From NCBI RefSeq assembly GCF_018861735.1, contig NZ_JAHLEB010000021.1:1-64000 (forward strand): a stretch of 64,000 bases of DNA. Direction: 5' to 3'. The translations under genes and the position numbers were made by a program. Source of the DNA: Clostridium lacusfryxellense. Lineage in GTDB: Bacteria; Bacillota; Clostridia; Clostridiales; Clostridiaceae. Position 1 is the stretch's first letter; each line of letters opens with the position of its first letter. The notes beneath the pieces are model-generated. The model was not told the DNA's origin. It saw nothing but the letters and a program-made list of their open reading frames with translations, and did no database searches. Shown one piece after another: positions 16,824 to 26,218 of the stretch.

Positions 16824-18200
16824 TTACACTTTCCTAATAGTATAACTAACCTTAACTGCTTTTTTATCATCCTTCTCATTAAGGAACTTCTCAGTAATTT
16901 GTGGAAATAAGATATATGAAAGTACATCTTCATCTGACATAGCCATATCTTTTATTACATTTTTTATCTTGTTGAATTCAGGTAATAATGTATCAGCGAA
17001 CCTAGTTAATATTGGTTTTTCATCCCCCAAAATCTTTTTTATAAGCCCTGGGTTTATGTCTCCTGGTGCCAAACCATATTCTCCTCTTACATAAGCTTTA
17101 ACTTCCTTTGATATATTCTTATATCTTTCACCTAGTAACACATTAGTAACTGATTGAACACCTACCATTTGGCTCATAGGAGTTACAAGTGGAGGGTATC
17201 CTAAATCTTTTCTAACTTTTGGCATTTCAAGTAGAACTTCATCAAGCCTACTAATTGAATTTTGTTGTTTTAACTGTGATATAAGATTTGAGAGCATTCC
17301 TCCTGGAATCTGATATACAAGCGCATCAGTTTCTGTTCCAAGCACATAGGGATCAAGTAATCCTGATTTAATATATTTGTCCTTAAGCGGCTTAAAAAAG
17401 TCATTAATCTCTTTCAGCATATTTTCATTTAGTCCAGTAGTAAAACCTAATTGTTTAAGTCCATAGTTCATCGACTCCGTAGCTGGCTGTGAAGTCCCAC
17501 CAGAAAATGATGATATAGCTGTATCAATTCCATCACAACCTGCCTCTATTGCCTTGAGATAAGTCATTGGAGCGAGTCCCGTGGTCGAATGTGTGTGTAA
17601 ATATATAGGTAGCTTCACAACATTTTTAATTGCTTTTATAAGATTGTAAGCCTCACCAGGTCCCATAATTCCAGCCATATCCTTCACACATATTGAATTA
17701 ACACCCATACTCTCTAATTGCTTGGCTAGCTCCACATACTTATCTAAATTATGAATAGGACTTGTTGTATAAACAATACATCCTTGAGCATGTGCACCAC
17801 ACTTCACTGTCTCCTCAACTGAGACTTTAATATTTCTATAATCATTTAGCGCATCAAATATTCTTATAATATCTATTCCATTTTTTACAGATAACTGAAT
17901 AAATTTTCTTACTACATCATCTGGATAGTGTTTATATCCTAATATATTTTGACCTCTTAAAAGCATTTGTAGTTTTGTGTTTTTAACAATAGACTTAATT
18001 TTCCTAAGTCTTTCCCATGGATCTTCATTTAGAAACCTAAGGCAGGAGTCGAATGTTGCACCACCCCAGCACTCAATAGAATAAAACCCCACACTATCCA
18101 TCTTCTCTAGGATGGCTTCAAATTCATTATAATTCATTCTTGTTGCAATAAGAGACTGTTGTGCATCTCTGAGTACAGTTTCTGTTATATTTATTTTCAA
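16824..18200 (-). CDS. oadA: Oxaloacetate decarboxylase carboxyltransferase (alpha) subunit
   Basis: This protein of about 458 residues is an HMGL-like TIM barrel followed by the PYC/OADA helical domain. Diagnostic segments are TVLRDAQQSLIATRM, MLLRGQN, FDALNDYRNI, CVKDMAG and LHTHSTTGLAPM, with the metal-binding histidines in HTH. The QMLLRGQN and RIFDALND motifs point to oxaloacetate or pyruvate as the acyl partner rather than a CoA ester. It has no C-terminal biotin domain; that is encoded separately two genes on. A TTG at 18200 is preferred as start because AAGGGG precedes it at good spacing; a TTG at 18209 touches that site. Confidence 0.9.
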   Translation of the reverse strand: MKINITETVLRDAQQSLIATRMNYNEFEAILEKMDSVGFYSIECWGGATFDSCLRFLNEDPWERLRKIKSIVKNTKLQMLLRGQNILGYKHYPDDVVRKFIQLSVKNGIDIIRIFDALNDYRNIKVSVEETVKCGAHAQGCIVYTTSPIHNLDKYVELAKQLESMGVNSICVKDMAGIMGPGEAYNLIKAIKNVVKLPIYLHTHSTTGLAPMTYLKAIEAGCDGIDTAISSFSGGTSQPATESMNYGLKQLGFTTGLNENMLKEINDFFKPLKDKYIKSGLLDPYVLGTETDALVYQIPGGMLSNLISQLKQQNSISRLDEVLLEMPKVRKDLGYPPLVTPMSQMVGVQSVTNVLLGERYKNISKEVKAYVRGEYGLAPGDINPGLIKKILGDEKPILTRFADTLLPEFNKIKNVIKDMAMSDEDVLSYILFPQITEKFLNEKDDKKAVKVSYTIRKV

Positions 18201-18393
18201 GTTTCTCAACCCCTTCTGCTAAAATCTATCTAATAATTGCATTAACCTTCCTTAATACCATTATTCTACAAATAAGCTTAATTTCCTTTAAAATATACAA
18301 TTATCAATATCTTTAATTAAAAAAGGAATAACTATTATTATACCCATTTAGATTGTATTAAGTTTATTAATTGTACAATAATACTAGACGCAC

Positions 18394-18421
18394 AAAAAAA
18401 CACTCCTGATACGTCAGAAGT
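18394..18421 (-). terminator. Terminator of the YtrA-type ABC operon
   Basis: ACTCCTGA and TCAGAAGT form an 8-pair stem (one G-U) with a TACG loop, and seven T follow on the minus strand. It ends transcription 14 nt after the permease stop. Confidence 0.85.
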
Positions 18422-18434
18422 ATTTTAGTTAAAC

Positions 18435-19196
18435 TTATGAAAGGTCTAATTTTTTATCTATTAGTTTTGAAGAGCCTATAAATAAGCCAGCAAAGATAAT
18501 AATATCTAATATAGTCTGAGCAATATTAATATTGAAATTCCCACCTGAAGCTGTAAAATCAGAATTAATTAATATGGCAGTCTTATTTATTGTAAAATTG
18601 CTGAGGTCCAAGTTTTGAGGAAATAAAGTTGTTATTTTAACCGAAATCCAGCCTATTACCATACTCAATATTATAAAAATTATAAAAGAACCTATTTTTC
18701 CTATTTTTTTACCTTTTAAAGCTACTTTTCCAATAACCATACAAAAGTATATGATGGTTAGAGAATAAAAAATCATACATATATAATTAAATATTCCATA
18801 TAGTATTAAATTCATTTTAAGATTTTTAAAGAAAAATTCTAATGATATATCATCTGCTACATTAAAATAAAACATTAGAAATGATACTAAAACAACAATG
18901 GTGGTTTGAATTAGAGCGGTTATAAGCCTCGATCCTATTATTGATACCCCAGATTGTGGAAGTGTAAATAATAGATAACCTGAGTCATCGTATAAATATT
19001 TACTCATGATTTTTAATGAAGATATAAATATTACTATTATTGCTCCAACAAATAATACTATAGATAAAGCAGGTACTGCCAGTTCCCATGTACCTTTCTT
19101 TGTCATAAGCAGCAGGTTAGCAATTATAACTGTTGCACAAATACCAATTATGGTCAAAAAAGTTGCTCTTAATTCATATTTTATTAGCTTAAACAT
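18435..19196 (-). CDS. ABC transporter membrane subunit
   Basis: This 253-residue protein has about six hydrophobic segments (12-32, 38-60, 92-112, 130-155, 168-188 and 228-245) and no other domain. It forms a transporter with the ATPase encoded upstream; the stop and start codons of the two genes overlap. The gene order GntR/YtrA regulator, ATPase, membrane protein is the classic YtrA-type operon, often induced by cell-wall antibiotics. The substrate is not known. Confidence 0.85.
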   Translation of the reverse strand: MFKLIKYELRATFLTIIGICATVIIANLLLMTKKGTWELAVPALSIVLFVGAIIVIFISSLKIMSKYLYDDSGYLLFTLPQSGVSIIGSRLITALIQTTIVVLVSFLMFYFNVADDISLEFFFKNLKMNLILYGIFNYICMIFYSLTIIYFCMVIGKVALKGKKIGKIGSFIIFIILSMVIGWISVKITTLFPQNLDLSNFTINKTAILINSDFTASGGNFNINIAQTILDIIIFAGLFIGSSKLIDKKLDLS

Positions 19197-19891
19197 TACT
19201 TAAATACCTCCCTATACAATTCATCAATTGACATTTTTCTTTCCATTCTTAATTCCTCTGCATTACCCTTAAGCACTATTTCTCCATCAGATATAAATGC
19301 TACATCATCAAAAATTCTTTCTATATCATTTACAAGATGAGTAGTAATTATCATAGAGCTATCTGCCCTAAAGTTATTAACTATAGCATTTAATATTTTT
19401 TCTCTAGCAGTTGGATCTACTCCACCAAGTGGCTCATCAAGTATATAAAGTTTTGCATTTCTTGAAAGTACCAATGTAAGTTTTAACTTTTCCTTCATTC
19501 CCTTTGAAAGGCTTTTAACAGAACTATTCTCATCAAGGTTCATAAATTCAAGCAATTCCTTTGCTTTCTTTTCATCAAAATCAATATAAAAATCCTTAAA
19601 ATAATTTACTGCATCTTTTACTTTCATCCACTTTAGAAGATACTCATTATCTGGCAAATATGATACTATAGACTTTGTGTATACACCAGGTTTTTGACCA
19701 TCAATTAGTAATTCTCCTTTTGTTGGATGTAGAATACCAGCTGCTATTTTTAAGAAAGTAGTTTTACCACTACCGTTAGGACCAAGAAGTCCTACGATCT
19801 TTCCAGTCTCTATTTCTAGGTCTACCCCTCGTAAGGCCTTTTTATTTAAATACGACTTGCATATTTTTTGTGATCTTAATATATTATCCAT
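19196..19891 (-). CDS. ABC transporter ATP-binding protein (YtrB-like)
   Basis: This 231-residue ATPase has Walker A GPNGSGKTT at residues 37-45, the signature SLSKGMKEK at about 127-135 and Walker B YILDEP near 149-154. It is short and lacks a C-terminal extension. It overlaps the regulator gene by 8 nt at its start and the permease gene by 1 nt at its end, so the three are translationally coupled. The likely role is export or antibiotic sensing under YtrA control. Confidence 0.9.
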   Translation of the reverse strand: MDNILRSQKICKSYLNKKALRGVDLEIETGKIVGLLGPNGSGKTTFLKIAAGILHPTKGELLIDGQKPGVYTKSIVSYLPDNEYLLKWMKVKDAVNYFKDFYIDFDEKKAKELLEFMNLDENSSVKSLSKGMKEKLKLTLVLSRNAKLYILDEPLGGVDPTAREKILNAIVNNFRADSSMIITTHLVNDIERIFDDVAFISDGEIVLKGNAEELRMERKMSIDELYREVFK

Positions 19892-20261
19892 TTTGTTTTA
19901 CCTCCAAAGTTTCCTTAGAAACAGATTTAATTATTTCATTATCCGTAAATCCTAAACTTTTCATTCTGAGAATAAATGAATCTATGACTTCCCTTGCCAT
20001 TTCATCTTTTAAGTCATTTACCATATCATTTCCCTCCCCAACAAATGTCCCAAGGCCCCTTTGTGTATAGACTATCCCAAGCCTTTCTAGCTCTTGATAT
20101 GATCTTTGAAGAGTATTTGGGTTAACATTAAAACTTGTTGCCATCTCACGTACTGATGGTAATTTATCTTTTGATTTTAGCTTTCCTATTACGATATCCA
20201 TTTTTATAAGATCAATAATTTGTAAATATATAGGCGTTCTATCATTGAATTCTGTATGCAT
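19884..20261 (-). CDS. GntR-family regulator, YtrA subfamily
   Basis: This 125-residue protein has a winged helix-turn-helix (YLQIIDLIKMDIVIGKLKS, DKLPSVREMATSFNVNPNTL, QRSYQELERLGIVYTQRGLG). Only a short dimerising tail follows, which defines the YtrA subfamily. It is the first gene of the operon with the two ABC genes. A perfect 12-bp inverted repeat wraps its promoter and is very likely its own operator. The ribosome binding site is GGAAGGAG. Confidence 0.92.
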   Translation of the reverse strand: MHTEFNDRTPIYLQIIDLIKMDIVIGKLKSKDKLPSVREMATSFNVNPNTLQRSYQELERLGIVYTQRGLGTFVGEGNDMVNDLKDEMAREVIDSFILRMKSLGFTDNEIIKSVSKETLEVKQNG

Positions 20262-20289
20262 TATTTTTACTCCTTCCAGAAAGCATATT

Positions 20290-20340
20290 AACGTTCTAGT
20301 GAACTATCTTAATAGTACACTAGAACGTTAGTAGTGTCAA
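20290..20340 (-). promoter_or_regulatory. Promoter and perfect inverted-repeat operator of the YtrA operon
   Basis: On the minus strand, TTGACA (20335-20340) and TACTAT (20312-20317) are 17 nt apart. AACGTTCTAGTG (20290-20301) and CACTAGAACGTT (20318-20329) are perfect inverted copies; one arm fills the spacer and the other lies just past the start site. Confidence 0.85.
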
Positions 20341-20349
20341 TAAAAATTA

Positions 20350-21600
20350 TTATCTTATTATGTGGTGAAGAAATGTAATAATAAATTTTGTTCCTATACC
20401 AACCGTGCTTCTTACTTCAATTATTCCATCATGTGCTTCAATTATTGATTTTGCAAGGGCCAGCCCTATTCCAACAGATTCTGTTTTCTTAGATGTTTTA
20501 GCTTTATAGAACCTTTTAAATATATTTGGTAAATCCTCATCTATTATACCTTCTCCTGTATCCTCTATAGTAATTCTAGTATACAGAGGGTTTTCTGCTA
20601 GCTCCAAATTTATAGTTCCACCCTGTGGTGTATGTTCTATAGAATTTTTTATAATATTTATAAAGGCCTCTTCAAGCCACAATCTATCATGCTGGAAATT
20701 TATCTCTTCATTTTCTTTAAAAACAATCTTTACCCGGGATTCAATCGCTTTACTTTCTAATGCATCTGCTGAGTCTTGCAGTGTTTCATTTAAACTCTGA
20801 TTTTCCTTTACAATCTCTATTGCTTTAGCATCTAGTTTTGCAAGTTTGAGTATATTTTTAATTAACCAGTTCATCTTTTCTAGTTGATTTTGATTACTTA
20901 ATAAAAATGTAGATCTTTGCTTCATTGTTAGTTCCTTGCCAACCATAATATCATTATATAAAATAACTGATGAAAGTGGAGTTTTTAGTTGATGAGATAT
21001 GTCTGATAATATCTCTACTAAAAATTTCTTCTCTTTGCGTAAATCACTTAAATTATTTCTAATAATTCCTCTCATAGAGTTAAAAGATGTTGCCAGCTTT
21101 GAGAAATCCCCTTCTTTACTTTCATTAATATCTATCTCATAATCACCTTCAACTACTTTTTTAGCAGCATAAGTTAATCTTCGTATTCTATTATAGAAAA
21201 AACCATATTGAAAGTAATTGAGCAGGAGCAGTAAAATTGACATGCAAATAAATATTAAAATAGTAATGTAATTGTTGTTTTTAATAGTTCTACTTACATA
21301 CGGAAAAAGTTCATCCTCTAGATCTTGTGTTAATCCATATTGGTTTAAAAAAGCTTTCCCTTTTATTGCTTCTTCGCTGGAAACTTCCCTTGTAATAAGT
21401 GGTATAATTTCCTTTTCCATTTCCGGATTTTTCTGAGCAACCCTTAGAGCAATTGCACCTAAGCTTTTTATGTAATCATTCTTTAAGTTATCATGATGTA
21501 CTTTTAAACTTAAAGATGTTATAAGTAAAAATATTGTCATTATAAATAAAAGCGTTACCGTGCTTATTTTAAGTTCATAATTAATGAAATACCTCTTCAT
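20350..21600 (-). CDS. Sensor histidine kinase
   Basis: This 416-residue kinase has two membrane helices (about 13-33 and 111-130) enclosing a roughly 75-residue external sensor. A HAMP linker (about 131-185), a HisKA domain with SDISHQLKTPLS (phosphorylated H203) and an HATPase domain with N, DTGEGI and GIGLALAKSI boxes follow. It partners the response regulator whose gene overlaps it by 4 nt. With the upstream FtsX/ATPase pair it resembles antibiotic-sensing ABC/two-component modules, although here the external loop is larger than in BceS-type kinases. Confidence 0.92.
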   Translation of the reverse strand: MKRYFINYELKISTVTLLFIMTIFLLITSLSLKVHHDNLKNDYIKSLGAIALRVAQKNPEMEKEIIPLITREVSSEEAIKGKAFLNQYGLTQDLEDELFPYVSRTIKNNNYITILIFICMSILLLLLNYFQYGFFYNRIRRLTYAAKKVVEGDYEIDINESKEGDFSKLATSFNSMRGIIRNNLSDLRKEKKFLVEILSDISHQLKTPLSSVILYNDIMVGKELTMKQRSTFLLSNQNQLEKMNWLIKNILKLAKLDAKAIEIVKENQSLNETLQDSADALESKAIESRVKIVFKENEEINFQHDRLWLEEAFINIIKNSIEHTPQGGTINLELAENPLYTRITIEDTGEGIIDEDLPNIFKRFYKAKTSKKTESVGIGLALAKSIIEAHDGIIEVRSTVGIGTKFIITFLHHIIR

Positions 21601-22337
21601 AAATCTCCCTCACTAATAGTCTCTTTGTTCCACTTGTACCCTAATCCACGTTTATTGACTATATATTGTGGTTCCCTTGGATTGTCCTCTATTTTATCTC
21701 TTATTCTCTTAATATAAACAGACAATGTGTTTTCATCAAAGAAAGGGTCTTCCCCCTCAAGTAATTCTTTTAATATCTCATCTCTCTTCATTAATACATT
21801 AGGTTTATTCATAAATATTAATAAAAGCTTATATTCTTGTGCTGTAAGATTTATAACTTCACCATTTTTCTTTACTACTGCTTTAATATTATCAATGATT
21901 ATATTTTCACTTCTTAATATACTTTCACTTCTTAATATATTTTCTACTAAGGTATTTTTAGTATTTCTATTATTATTGGAATTCCTCCTGATTATTGCAT
22001 TTATTCTTGATAGTAACTCTCTTACCCTAAAAGGTTTTGTTATATAATCATCTCCACCTATTTCAAGCCCCTGAACTACATTAACTTCATCATCTAGAGC
22101 TGTTAAAAATATTATAGGTACATCACTTATCTCTCTTATATACTTGCATAATTCGTATCCATTTCCATCTGGCAGATTAACATCTAATAAGACTAAATCA
22201 AACTGTTCCATATGGAATAGTTTTTTCCCACCTTCTACTGTCGAAGTTGTAGAAACTTCGTATCCACCATCTTTTAGGGAAAATTCTATTCCAAGAGCCA
22301 ATGACTCATCATCTTCAACTAATAATAACCTATTCAT
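21597..22337 (-). CDS. OmpR-family response regulator
   Basis: This 246-residue regulator has a receiver domain (residues 1-118; acidic pair E8-D9-D10, phosphoacceptor D52, T79 and K101) and an OmpR-type winged helix (about 150-245). The linker contains a six-residue duplication (SESILR/SENI-type). The ATG at 22337 follows GAGGTGGAGG closely; an upstream frame extension is not credible. It is co-transcribed with the kinase and probably controls the ABC pair upstream. Confidence 0.93.
   Translation of the reverse strand: MNRLLLVEDDESLALGIEFSLKDGGYEVSTTSTVEGGKKLFHMEQFDLVLLDVNLPDGNGYELCKYIREISDVPIIFLTALDDEVNVVQGLEIGGDDYITKPFRVRELLSRINAIIRRNSNNNRNTKNTLVENILRSESILRSENIIIDNIKAVVKKNGEVINLTAQEYKLLLIFMNKPNVLMKRDEILKELLEGEDPFFDENTLSVYIKRIRDKIEDNPREPQYIVNKRGLGYKWNKETISEGDL
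21905..21940. repeat. Two 18-bp tandem copies inside the response regulator linker
   Basis: The 18-bp unit TTTCACTTCTTAATATAC occurs twice in a row with one base change. It lies in the interdomain linker and adds six residues in frame. Confidence 0.9.
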
Positions 22338-22479
22338 TTCCTCCACCTCACAGTAAATATTGTAAACTATTAACACTTTAATAATACCTCAGTTCTAGGT
22401 TAAATTAAAGTCAACCTATATAAATTTCTTAAATTATACTTTTAGATCCTATATGACTAATATTTCAAAAATGAAAAAC

Positions 22480-22505
22480 AGAGAAGATTATTAATAATCT
22501 TCTCT
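22480..22505 (-). terminator. Palindromic terminator with the permease stop codon at its centre
   Basis: A perfect 26-bp palindrome (arms AGAGAAGATTA and its complement) has the FtsX gene stop codon TAA in the middle. On the minus strand it is followed by GTTTTTCATTTTT. Confidence 0.75.
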
Positions 22506-24998
22506 AACTGCTTCAATTAAATTTTCTTTTTTAATCCTTGCAAGTGGTGATAATACTGAAATATATCCGATTATTATAGATGCTACTGCAGCAATAGCCA
22601 TTGCATCCCAGGGCACCATCCATCCAAATTCTCTAAAATCTCCCATTGATTTGAATAATAGAAAAGAGATACCGCAACCCACTATTGAGCCATATATAGC
22701 ACCAATGATGCCATAAAGAAGTCCTTCTAGAACAATCATTTTTCTTAATCCCTTTTGGGTAAGCCCTATAGCTTTTAATGTAGCAAATTCTTTTTTTCTT
22801 AATATAATATTGGTTGTTAATGTATTAATAATATTAACACTACCTATTAATGAAACTACCAATACAAAACCATATAGTAATATTTGAACCATTAGTATTG
22901 AAGACTTTTCCTGCCTATTGCTGTCAATATAATTTATTACCTCTAGAGATGAGTTTGATTTTATGGCATTTTCTATCCCTATTTTACCAGCATCTTCATT
23001 CTTTACATCCTTAAGAATTATGTTTAAATTAACTGGTTTAACATTATTCTTATCTAATAATTTATTTCCCATCTCTTCAGTTGTGATTATTTTTAATCCA
23101 TTTGAAATTCCTCTATAATTAAAAGGTTCATTTTCAAGAATTGCCATAATCTTTACTTTTTTTACCTTGCCTTTTCCGAATTGCGTCTTTACTTTATCAG
23201 AATCCCCTCTTGGATTATCATTAAGTTGAAAATCTATTTCATCCCCTACTTTTAAATTTGCTAGTGATCCGAAATAAGTTTTCTTTGTATTTTGATTGTA
23301 TAGTCTATTTTTCTTAATCAAAATTACTCCGTTTTCATTATTCATTTCTTCTATATTAATCTTTCCTGATGTTAAATATTTTTTGGAAACCTCAAGGGAT
23401 GCCTTATCATAAACTACTATAGAACTTTCTATAAGCGTTTTCTGCGTTCCATTTAAAGTTGCTTTTTTATATATATCACCTATATCCTGAATCTCTTTAA
23501 TTTCACTATTTTTATTAATTGCCATATCGAAAAAATATGAATCGTATATTTTATATACTTTATCTACTGTTTTAATATTTTTAATTTCAGTTTCTATTTT
23601 ATTATCTATCACAGTTTTTTCTGTGCTCCTATCATTTCCTACAACCGAAAAATGAATATTCTTTGAATCATTAAGATTTGATGATATAGTTAGTGACATG
23701 TCCATAAATGATTTAAAAGTTATAAATAACACCACACTTATTACTATAGAAAAAACTGTTATTCTATATCGTTTTCTATTTCTCTTAATATTTTTAGCTG
23801 CCATTGCTCCCTCAAACCCAAATATTCTTTGAATTACTCTATTTTTTCTCCGCTTAATTTTTTCTTTTGTTATGGAGTTTCTACCACTTATTGCACTGAG
23901 TGGTGATATTCTGCCTGCAAAATATGCTGGCACTAGTGCCGATAAGTATATTGCTAGGAGACCTATTGCTGCGCTTAAACATAAAACCATAGATGATATT
24001 GAAATTTTCATAGGCATAACTGACTCTGCACCTATTAATTTAAAAGCTAAACTTATTCCATTAATAGCTATAATGCTACATATAAGTCCTAGTGGAATAG
24101 CAATTATTGCTAGTATTGTTGCTTCTCTTAGGACAATATTTCTAATTTGCCTTGGAGTTGTTCCCACTGCTCTTAAAAGTCCAAACTGCTTAATTCTTTC
24201 CACAACACTTATTTGAAATGAATTATATATAACAGCTATAGTTGAAATTACAACTATACCAATTATAATTGCTAGGGCCTCAATTAATCCCCCTATACCA
24301 GAAGCACCATTACCTGCGCCTAGAATTTGTAGCAAAAGATCATTTTCTAAAACAGAATCCTTCTGCCCTAACTGCTTTAACTCCCCAACTGTCTCTTTTA
24401 AATTAACTTTAGGGCTAATTTCTACAAGTAATGTTGCATCTTGAGCTTTAATATTATTACTTTTGGACAAAATTACTCCATTACCATTCATCTGACTCGC
24501 CACGTTGTCTTCTAAAATGCCAACAAGAGTATATTGTTTATTATTTACTTTAATTTTATTTCCTAATATAGCGCTTTTACTAAAATATGATAACATCCAC
24601 TTTTGCATTGCTAGTTCATTATCTTTTTCTGGTAATCTTCCACTCTTTGTTTTATAAGGTAAAAGTTCTAATGCCTTGCCTGTCGCCGTTATTACATTCG
24701 CAACCGATACATCAGCAAGCTTTATTTCTTTACTAATAGAATATAACCCACTTCTAGAGACTTTAGGGTTATTAACTATTTTTGATACTAATTTATCATT
24801 GGTTTTTGTAAATACTAAGTGGTATGAACCATAATTATTTTTAGCACTCTGTACCTGTGCATCCTGCATTCCTTTAAAGAAAAGTCCTATTGTTGATATA
24901 AGTGCAACTGATAACATTATTCCAATAATAGTAAGCGTTGTTCTTTTCTTATTTCGCTTTAAATATTTTCCTGTAAGTTGTTTATAACTAGTAATCAT
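22491..24998 (-). CDS. FtsX-like ABC transporter permease
   Basis: This 835-residue permease has an N-terminal membrane helix (about 20-40), an external region (about 45-225) and three helices (235-365). Another helix follows near 412-432, then a second external region (about 435-700) and a terminal three-helix FtsX block (705-825). This is the duplicated FtsX layout of MacB/LolE/BceB-like permeases. The EAVREDY end overlaps a terminator hairpin. It is encoded 14 nt after its ATPase. It may act in lipoprotein or peptide handling or antibiotic resistance and signal to the adjacent two-component system. Confidence 0.9.
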   Translation of the reverse strand: MITSYKQLTGKYLKRNKKRTTLTIIGIMLSVALISTIGLFFKGMQDAQVQSAKNNYGSYHLVFTKTNDKLVSKIVNNPKVSRSGLYSISKEIKLADVSVANVITATGKALELLPYKTKSGRLPEKDNELAMQKWMLSYFSKSAILGNKIKVNNKQYTLVGILEDNVASQMNGNGVILSKSNNIKAQDATLLVEISPKVNLKETVGELKQLGQKDSVLENDLLLQILGAGNGASGIGGLIEALAIIIGIVVISTIAVIYNSFQISVVERIKQFGLLRAVGTTPRQIRNIVLREATILAIIAIPLGLICSIIAINGISLAFKLIGAESVMPMKISISSMVLCLSAAIGLLAIYLSALVPAYFAGRISPLSAISGRNSITKEKIKRRKNRVIQRIFGFEGAMAAKNIKRNRKRYRITVFSIVISVVLFITFKSFMDMSLTISSNLNDSKNIHFSVVGNDRSTEKTVIDNKIETEIKNIKTVDKVYKIYDSYFFDMAINKNSEIKEIQDIGDIYKKATLNGTQKTLIESSIVVYDKASLEVSKKYLTSGKINIEEMNNENGVILIKKNRLYNQNTKKTYFGSLANLKVGDEIDFQLNDNPRGDSDKVKTQFGKGKVKKVKIMAILENEPFNYRGISNGLKIITTEEMGNKLLDKNNVKPVNLNIILKDVKNEDAGKIGIENAIKSNSSLEVINYIDSNRQEKSSILMVQILLYGFVLVVSLIGSVNIINTLTTNIILRKKEFATLKAIGLTQKGLRKMIVLEGLLYGIIGAIYGSIVGCGISFLLFKSMGDFREFGWMVPWDAMAIAAVASIIIGYISVLSPLARIKKENLIEAVREDY

Positions 24999-25012
24999 CT
25001 TTTTCCCTCCCC

Positions 25013-25699
25013 TTAGTTCGCTTTTAAGTTTTTATCAGAAATTATTTCACCATCTTCTATGGTAATAACTCTGTCTGCCATAGTTGCTATGTTAACGTCA
25101 TGGGTGATAAGTATTAAAGTCTGATTATATTTTTTAGCTGTAAACTTTAATAATTCTATAACGTCCTTAGAACTCTTAGTATCAAGATTCCCTGTAGGCT
25201 CATCTGCTAGTATTATTGAAGGTTTATTAAATACTGCTCTTCCAATAGATACTCTTTGTTGTTGTCCCCCTGATAATTCCGATGGGAGATGCTTTTTCCT
25301 ATCATTTAGTCCTAAGATATTAATAAGCTCCTCTAGATAAACCTTATCAACTTTATCATTATCTAAAAGTGCGGGTAGTGCAATATTTTCTTCTACATCT
25401 AAAATTGGTAATAGGTTATAAGATTGAAATACAAATCCTATCTTTCTTCTTCTAAACACAGCAAGTTTTTCTTCCTTATAATCATAAATACTCTCTCCAT
25501 CAATAACCACATTACCGCCTGTTGGTCTATCAAGGCCACCCAGTAAATGAAGAAGTGTACTTTTACCAGATCCTGATGCTCCTACAATTGCTAAAAACTC
25601 ACCCTTATTAACTGATAAATTTATATTTTTAAGTGCCTCAACTTTATTATCACCTTTGCCGTAAGTTTTATTTAAATTTTCAACCTTTAATATTTCCAT
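25013..25699 (-). CDS. ABC transporter ATP-binding protein (MacB/LolD type)
   Basis: This 228-residue ATPase has Walker A GASGSGKS (residues 40-47), signature LSGGQQQRV (142-150) and Walker B IILADEPTGNLD. The GNLDTKSS block is typical of MacB/LolD/BceA mechanotransmission transporters. It serves the FtsX permease encoded immediately downstream. A terminator at 25801-25834 isolates it from the Spo0E-like gene upstream. Confidence 0.93.
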   Translation of the reverse strand: MEILKVENLNKTYGKGDNKVEALKNINLSVNKGEFLAIVGASGSGKSTLLHLLGGLDRPTGGNVVIDGESIYDYKEEKLAVFRRRKIGFVFQSYNLLPILDVEENIALPALLDNDKVDKVYLEELINILGLNDRKKHLPSELSGGQQQRVSIGRAVFNKPSIILADEPTGNLDTKSSKDVIELLKFTAKKYNQTLILITHDVNIATMADRVITIEDGEIISDKNLKAN

Positions 25700-25800
25700 T
25701 TATATCGCTCCTCTAAATATATAATGTGTTTGTTTTCTTTACCCTATAGACATATTATATAACGTCAACCACTTGCACTCCATGTCGATCTACTTACAAA

Positions 25801-25834
25801 TAAAAAAGTTATCTTACAGTTTAGTAAGATAACT
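25801..25834 (-). terminator. Terminator upstream of the FtsX operon
   Basis: AGTTATCTTAC and GTAAGATAACT form a perfect 11-bp stem with a 6-nt loop, with six T following on the minus strand. It would stop transcripts coming from the Spo0E-like gene. Confidence 0.75.
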
Positions 25835-25954
25835 AGAATTATATTTATTTATGTATTTTAATAATTATTTAAATTAATAAATAAATGAATAAGATTTTAG
25901 AAATAGTAAATACTTTAAATATACCAATCTTACTCTGATTAATAATAGATTGGT

Positions 25955-25994
25955 AAAAATACTGCATAGGGTTCCCCCCAAATGCAGTATTTTT
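25955..25994. terminator. Bidirectional terminator hairpin
   Basis: AAAAATACTGCAT and ATGCAGTATTTTT form a perfect stem with a C-rich 14-nt loop, giving a T-run in both directions. It lies between the ABC operon and the Spo0E-like gene. Confidence 0.7.
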
Positions 25995-26077
25995 GTGTTT
26001 GTATATTCATATTAATTACTAGACTTATAGATACTAATGTATCTATAGACGCATCATAATATTAAACTCATTTTTAT

Positions 26078-26218
26078 TTAAACTTTATATAAATAATATT
26101 GAAAAATTAGCTTGTCCAGTTCTTGGCTCAAAGAAACCACCTCATTATCAAGCAGATCTTCAGTAGCTTCTACTAATTCTTCTAACTTAGTTCTAAGTAA
26201 TTCTATTTGTATCCCCAT
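26078..26218 (-). CDS. Spo0E-family aspartyl-phosphate phosphatase (46 aa)
   Basis: This 46-residue two-helix protein has the Spo0E signature SQELDKLI near its C-terminus, followed by the aromatic YYLYK. Known members dephosphorylate Spo0A~P and delay sporulation. The ATG at 26218 with an AAAGGG ribosome binding site gives a protein of normal size; a longer frame to 26284 adds a hydrophobic leader without support. It is a single gene, divergent from the polyhistidine peptide gene. Confidence 0.85.
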   Translation of the reverse strand: MGIQIELLRTKLEELVEATEDLLDNEVVSLSQELDKLIFQYYLYKV

